Program-made: the position numbers and the translations under genes
NCBI GenBank assembly: GCA_031763025.1
Contig: JASSKH010000017.1
Span: 6,171,361-6,235,360 of the forward strand
Direction: 5' to 3'
Origin: Macrocystis pyrifera
Taxonomy: Eukaryota > Sar > Phaeophyceae > Laminariales > Laminariaceae
Length of the DNA: 64,000 bases
The notes under the pieces: model-generated
Told to the model about the DNA's origin: nothing
Databases searched by the model: none
The model's input: the letters and a program-made list of their open reading frames with translations, nothing else
Part shown: positions 59,915-64,000 of the stretch, piece by piece
Layout: each line of letters starts with the position of its first letter
Position numbering within the stretch: position 1 is the first letter of the stretch

Positions 59915-60590
59915 CAAAAGCAACCATGACGGGGGAGAGGGGAGACAACAACAGCACCAACAACGACAACACCGAAAACGACAACCATGACACCATGCCC
60001 ACCAACACCACCACCACTACCATCACCAACACCATCACCACCACCACCAACACCCAACACCAACAACACCAACAACAACAACACGACGCCAACAACAGCA
60101 ACAGCAACGGCAACAGCAACGGCAACAGCAGCAATGAAGGGCGAGAGAGGAGGACGCAAGCCGCGGCTTGCTGCACCGCTGTTGTCGAAGCGGTGGCGTA
60201 CTACCGTACGAACGATACGTATTGCGGTTTACACGACTACGTACCGCAATACAGGTGCCGTCCTACCGCTACTGCTGTCATACTCGGGTGTTGCACATCT
60301 GACTCTCACTGCGGTACTAGGTGAGCATTCGCTACTACTGCTGTTGTACTACTGCTACTACCCCTACTACTACTGCGTTATAAGTCAGTTTATCGGGTGC
60401 TACAGCAATACTTGGTACTCAGTACCATACCTGGTATTAAGAGTACCATAGTCTACTGCTTGAGTTGTACGTACTGCTGTGGGCGTGCGTGACATCGTGC
60501 GCTCACCCCTAAGTTTTCAATCATCGGGATCTTGTACCCGCGGAGGTCCAGCTCCCGCTCATCGCAAGGGTTGATACTCGCACGGGCGTG
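50795..60590 (-). CDS. SNRPA1: U2 small nuclear ribonucleoprotein A' with C-terminal SAP domain
   Basis: U2A' is the leucine-rich-repeat partner of U2B'' in the U2 snRNP, which recognises the intron branch point; it acts in the nucleus. Exons in transcript order: 60590-60507, 59304-59122, 57311-57150, 56675-56487, 54403-53357, 50893-50795 (stop TAG). All join in phase 0 and give 587 residues; a start exon of about 10 codons upstream is missing. Diagnostic motifs: RELDLRGYKIPMIENLG, DQFDAMDFSDNEIKKLD, LPGLSCLILTNNK, NKQYYRLYTINLVPS, LDFQKV and TTVEEIEMLSKKIQAGIIPS. The joined text aligns without gaps to the U2A' pattern I remember. The 349-codon fifth exon adds a Gly/Ala/Glu-rich acidic linker with tandem DEEEEEEAAPAQG repeats. 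The last exon completes a SAP domain (KVAELKKKLMEMKLPTDG, then AARLLEAF), absent from animal U2A'. The donor at 57149 appears to be GC. Confidence 0.95.
51050..51305 (+). repeat. Dispersed repeat C, copy 2
   Basis: Matches 3390-3620 with an internal duplication of 'gtagtccaatagcctatt'. It lies in a U2A' intron. Confidence 0.75.
54474..54640 (+). mobile_element. Family A repeat, copy A3 (head only)
   Basis: Poly(G) 54474-54498, 'ggtgtactcgtgtcatgcat' and the first ~120 bp of family A, interrupted by a second poly(G) and copy A4. In transcript sense its poly(C) lies 70 nt upstream of the U2A' acceptor at 54404. Confidence 0.8.
54633..55195 (+). mobile_element. Family A repeat, copy A4 (full length, antisense to U2A')
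   Basis: Poly(G), a duplicated head motif 'tgtactcgataggagaggtg', then the complete family A body through 'cgacgccaacccaaccca'. An A-run of about 26 nt sits near 55058-55083. Another poly(G) begins at its end (about 55187). Confidence 0.85.
58465..58682. repeat. Inverted repeat enclosing a direct repeat
   Basis: Arms of about 57 bp: 'gctgttttaaggcactcag' to 'cgtcttgtgtac' on the left and its complement at 58625-58682. Between them a ~60-bp unit ('gcgggggcggtgatcctc' plus 'ccaaagtggtgctccg') occurs twice. Confidence 0.8.
59335..60150. repeat. CAA/CAC-rich low-complexity block in U2A' intron
   Basis: About 800 bp of AAC/ACC triplets with repeated 'gagaggggaggaaacaac' units. In the U2A' transcript it is GUU/GUG-rich. 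Long open frames on both strands here are artefacts. Confidence 0.9.
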
Positions 60591-61621
60591 CTGGAGGACG
60601 CAAACAATCACGACCGACGACGAACGAGGAGGATGGTCGAGGGAGGGAGAGAGAAGGGCCAATTCACATCAGCATCATCAACCAGAATACCGGCAACCAG
60701 CACCACTGAGAGATCATCAGCGTCATACGACAGATCGCTAGCAACACAGCAACAGACAACTTATTCGGCAACACAGACAGATCATCGGTATCACAGATAG
60801 AGCATCGGTATCCTAGACAGATAATCCGTATCATAGACAAAACATCAGCATCACAGACAAACCATCAGAATCATGAGGTACATCATCGGCATAATGTCAT
60901 ACTGTAGACAGTAGTATCACCGGCATCATAAATGGCAGCACCAGGGTCACTGGCATCAACGTTACAGGCAGCAGTACAATCAGGATCATAATTCATCATC
61001 GCCATCACTATCAACCAGCATCGCCACCATCAGCAACGTCAGGATCATCAGTACCAGGTCATGAGCATCAAATCGTCATGAGGACCACCCGCAGCATCCG
61101 CAGCAGGAGAGGCAGCAGCAGCAGAGGCAGCAGCAGCAGTGGCAGCACCGCCACCACCACCAGCGGGTGTGACCACTGGGACACGTACAATAATATACCC
61201 TGCCCGCTTTGCCTATTGAGCAGGGTCTCGTTGTTACTCACGTGTGTCGGTCGCTCAGAGATACAATTAGGATCAGCTTTCTCTCACTTTAGGTTACGAT
61301 AGAAGAGTGGAGCATGTGGTGTTACGATTATCCCGTATGTCCCCTGTTGTCCCATCTAAGGTAAGCCTGCCAAGAAATACGAGGACTCTCACGACCTAAT
61401 TTCCCGGGTAAATACCGGTTTTCCAAGGCAATGACATAACACTAGCCCACACTGATGAGCCGTAAATCAAAATGTGGGAAATTCGGGGAAACGCGGTTCC
61501 ATGAACTAGAATATGAGTCAAAGACGCGGCCCCAAAAAACTCACTCCCACTCCTCTAAACGGCGAGGCTACGAAGGCAATTCAAAGAAAGACAATACAAT
61601 TGGGCGACAGCGCCCTTCGGT

Positions 61622-61788
61622 GAACCACGAAAAATTTGCCGCAGCAGCACCGCATCGACTACGGCGAGCGGGGACACCTCTTATCCTCCCCGCACAATCA
61701 CGAACCACGAAAACTTTGCCACAGCACAGCAGTACAGCATCGACTACGACGAGCGGGGGCACCTCTCGTCCTCCCCGGACAATCACGC
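61622..61788. repeat. Tandem duplication, ~83-bp unit
   Basis: Two units: 'gaaccacgaaaa' to 'cctccccgcacaatcac' (about 61622-61700) and its close copy (about 61701-61788). Confidence 0.75.
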
Positions 61789-61895
61789 CCCATCTTCAAA
61801 GACGCTTCAAAAATCAATCATGTACCCGCATGCATATATTAACTACATCGTACCTAACTCTGCCAAGTGCTGTTGCTTTCTGCTACTGCTGCTGC

Positions 61896-61931
<36 letters not shown>

Positions 61932-62149
61932 GGCTTCTTCTGCTGCTGCTTTATCCACCGCACGTACGCGAGGACTACTCTACGCGCGAGTACGAGAGTG
62001 CTAGTATTACGAACTCAGCCGCTACGAACGCCGCAAACTCGAGATAGGAAACCCGAAACGGGGGGGGGGGGGGCTGTGCCAAGGCTATGGTAGGGGGGAG
62101 CTGGGGGGGACACAGGCATGAGCCCAGGTATACACCAGGCATTTACCCA

Positions 62150-62450
62150 AAAAAAAACGCAAGATAACACACTCCCTGGCAGGAATTTCCGAGCCAGTGT
62201 TCTCCAAAGCACGCCTCAAGGGGGGCAAACACAACGAAAAAGTTGGCTTTTGGAAATATCTCGACGACGTCGATCCATAGCCGCAGCATCCCTCGGCGAT
62301 AGCGCTCTCGTCGTTGACGAAAAAAACAACCTCGGAAAAGCCATCCGAGGGGTGTGTTGCCTTGCGTGCAAACTCCCTTTTGGGACTGCAGTCCCGTTTT
62401 TGAGACAAATTAAGTAGCTTGCCCTGAAAAGGGTTATACGGCGGTGGCAG
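62150..62450. repeat. Dispersed repeat D, copy 2
   Basis: Diverged relative of 4975-5215 ('cgcaagataacacactccct', 'gttctccaaagcacgcc', 'gaggggtgtgttgccttgc'). Confidence 0.6.
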
Positions 62451-63019
62451 TGCTGATGTATACACGAAGGAACTAACCGCACGAGCGCACGAGGCTTTGT
62501 GGCTTGTGATGGCAGGCACGAGACACCTATGATGTCTGTAGCATATAACTATAGGCCGTTAGACGATCTCTACAACAGCAGTATGTTTTACAGCAGAGTA
62601 GCAGCAGTAGCCCCCCAGCTATACATTGTAGGAGCTCAAGGCAGAGCCTTGAGGTCTGACAAATATCACGCCGCCGCTGTCATACCAATTGCTGCTGTGC
62701 TGCTGCTGCTGCTGCCGCTGTTGCCACTGCGGTTGCTGCTGTGCTGGCAGTCTTATTGGTGGTCGTAGACTGATTTTCGAAGTTTTCAGCCGAAAAAGCC
62801 TTTGCGCCATTTATTAGGACGGATGCTTGTGCTTTCTTTGCACCAACAACACCTCGTTATTTCCTCATCATGGCACCGCGGTCCACGAGTCCATGCCGCG
62901 AGTTACTTCACCGACAGGTAACCAAGGGGGCGCAGAGAGCAGCAAAGCCGCGCAGACAAGCAGCGCGTCTCGCACCGCACAGCGATCTTTGCATCGCATA
63001 ATCAGAGCCCCTCTCCGAG

Positions 63020-63312
63020 GTCGTTACATAGTGAACCCATTGTTGTCTCTGGAAGTGACCACATCAGAAAATAAATCAATAATTTGACGCTGTCATCCAT
63101 ACGCAAGAAATCCGACTCAAAAGCGGTTCTTAGTAGGATGCTGCTCATCCTTCATGCGACTCGCCCAACACCTCAGGGCGCTTCGCGCTTGGTGCAACCA
63201 ATGTCTACCTGATCGGTGAAAACCCGACGTGATCCGTCCCGGCATTGTAGGGATGCGAGGGTCTATGGTCATACGACTACGGCCATGCATGACAATGAGT
63301 ATACCCCCCCTC
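63020..63312 (-). mobile_element. Family A repeat, copy A6 (truncated)
   Basis: Reverse-complement family A from C7 at about 63304-63310 down to 'gtgaacccattgttgtctc' near 63020. Head-to-tail with A7 across an 'atacctggtatata' junction. Confidence 0.8.
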
Positions 63313-63339
63313 ATCAATTATATACCTGGTATATATAGG

Positions 63340-63870
63340 TTGGGTTGGGGTCGGTTGGCGACGACGCTGTAAAACACGCCTCTCACGGTGTGAGCTTGAC
63401 AACCAGCGTACCGTTTTTTTTGTTTTGTTTTGTGGCAGTCACTACGGCTGGCGGTCGAGTTAGATCATTTTTTGTGCGGGGAGAACCTTAACTCCGCACA
63501 AGGGGGATGTTTGTTTCACGAATTAATAATGTGCACTGGTGTATCGTAAGGCACCCACGAGGCAGTTACATATCAAACCCATTGTTGTCTCAATGGCCTT
63601 ACCACTCACCAGAAAATGAATCAATGAATTGACGCTGTCATCCATATGCATACGCAAGAAAATCCGACCCAAAAGTGGTTCTTGGCAGGATGCAGCTCAC
63701 CCTTCATGCGACTCGCCCATCAATCACCTCACACGACGATTCGCGCTTGGTGCAAGCAATGTCTGCCTGGTCGGTGAAAACCCGACGTGCTCCGTCCCGG
63801 CACTGTAGGGATGCGAGGGTCTATGGTCATACGACTACGGCCATGCATGACAATGAGTACCCCCCCCCCG
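63340..63870 (-). mobile_element. Family A repeat, copy A7 (full length)
   Basis: Reverse-complement family A from a C9 run at about 63860 down to 'aggttgggttggggtcggt' at 63340. Same tandem arrangement as A1-A2. Confidence 0.8.
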
Positions 63871-64000
63871 CCCCGCCGCCAGCCCCCCCCGCCACATCCC
63901 GCCCGCCTGTGCTGTGCTTGGGACCTCGTATCATATACCATCATCAGATTCGCCAAATTTTGTGTAGATTTGCGTCGGATCGGAGACCGGAGGGGAGCGC

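Larger units (their letters stand above)
60591..64000. other. Repeat-rich right flank
   Basis: Should contain the missing first exon of U2A', which I could not place. Otherwise ATC-rich repeats (60660-61080), CAG/CTG runs (61095-61150, 61865-61950), the 61622 duplication, repeat D copy 2 and family A copies A6/A7. Confidence 0.5.

Noticed and set aside
59133-60176. Several 90-185 codon frames on both strands
   Set aside because: Val/Leu/Gly or Thr/Asn monotony from the CAA/CAC block inside a U2A' intron.

Overview
The window is eukaryotic nuclear DNA. Genes are split into many short exons (about 80-270 nt, plus two long low-complexity exons) by introns of 0.3-3 kb. Homopolymeric G/C runs, CAG/CAA/GGT microsatellites and small non-autonomous repeats fill the rest. 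A flagellar kinesin-9, this gene architecture and the repeat style fit a brown alga such as Ectocarpus. That placement is inference from style; no sequence search was possible. All gene models were built by hand from splice signals, reading-frame phase across each junction and remembered family motifs.

Layout. (1) 1184-17514, minus: kinesin-9 (KIF6-like), 13 exons from the start codon through the whole motor domain into the stalk; its 3' end runs off the left edge. (2) 17515-18110: short divergent intergenic region, then the first exon (18111-18269, plus) of an unidentified membrane protein. (3) 18270-20925: repeats. (4) 20926-22546, minus: a tentative five-exon gene of unknown function. (5) 23427-28945, plus: 3' part of an unidentified gene with Gly/Ala/Gln-rich tracts and a conserved-looking C-terminal domain. 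(6) 28946-32706: repeat-bearing convergent intergenic region. (7) 32707-41171, minus: a six-helix cytochrome b561-type transmembrane protein. (8) 41172-50794: mostly repeats, a broken non-LTR retrotransposon and two candidate exons. (9) 50795-60590, minus: U2 snRNP A' (LRR splicing factor) with an unusual C-terminal SAP domain. (10) 60591-64000: repeats.

The most unusual signal is a pair of repeat families (called A and B here) that both begin with a poly(G) run followed by an ACTC motif. Inside genes they lie almost always antisense to the transcript. In at least five cases the poly(G) head, read as poly(C) in the transcript, sits 4-115 nt upstream of a 3' splice site and could act as its polypyrimidine tract. 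Other features are ten ~105-bp palindromic MITEs flanked by TA, a strong excess of the palindrome TACC(A/T)GGTA, GC-AG introns in otherwise canonical genes, and partial exon duplications inside the kinesin gene.
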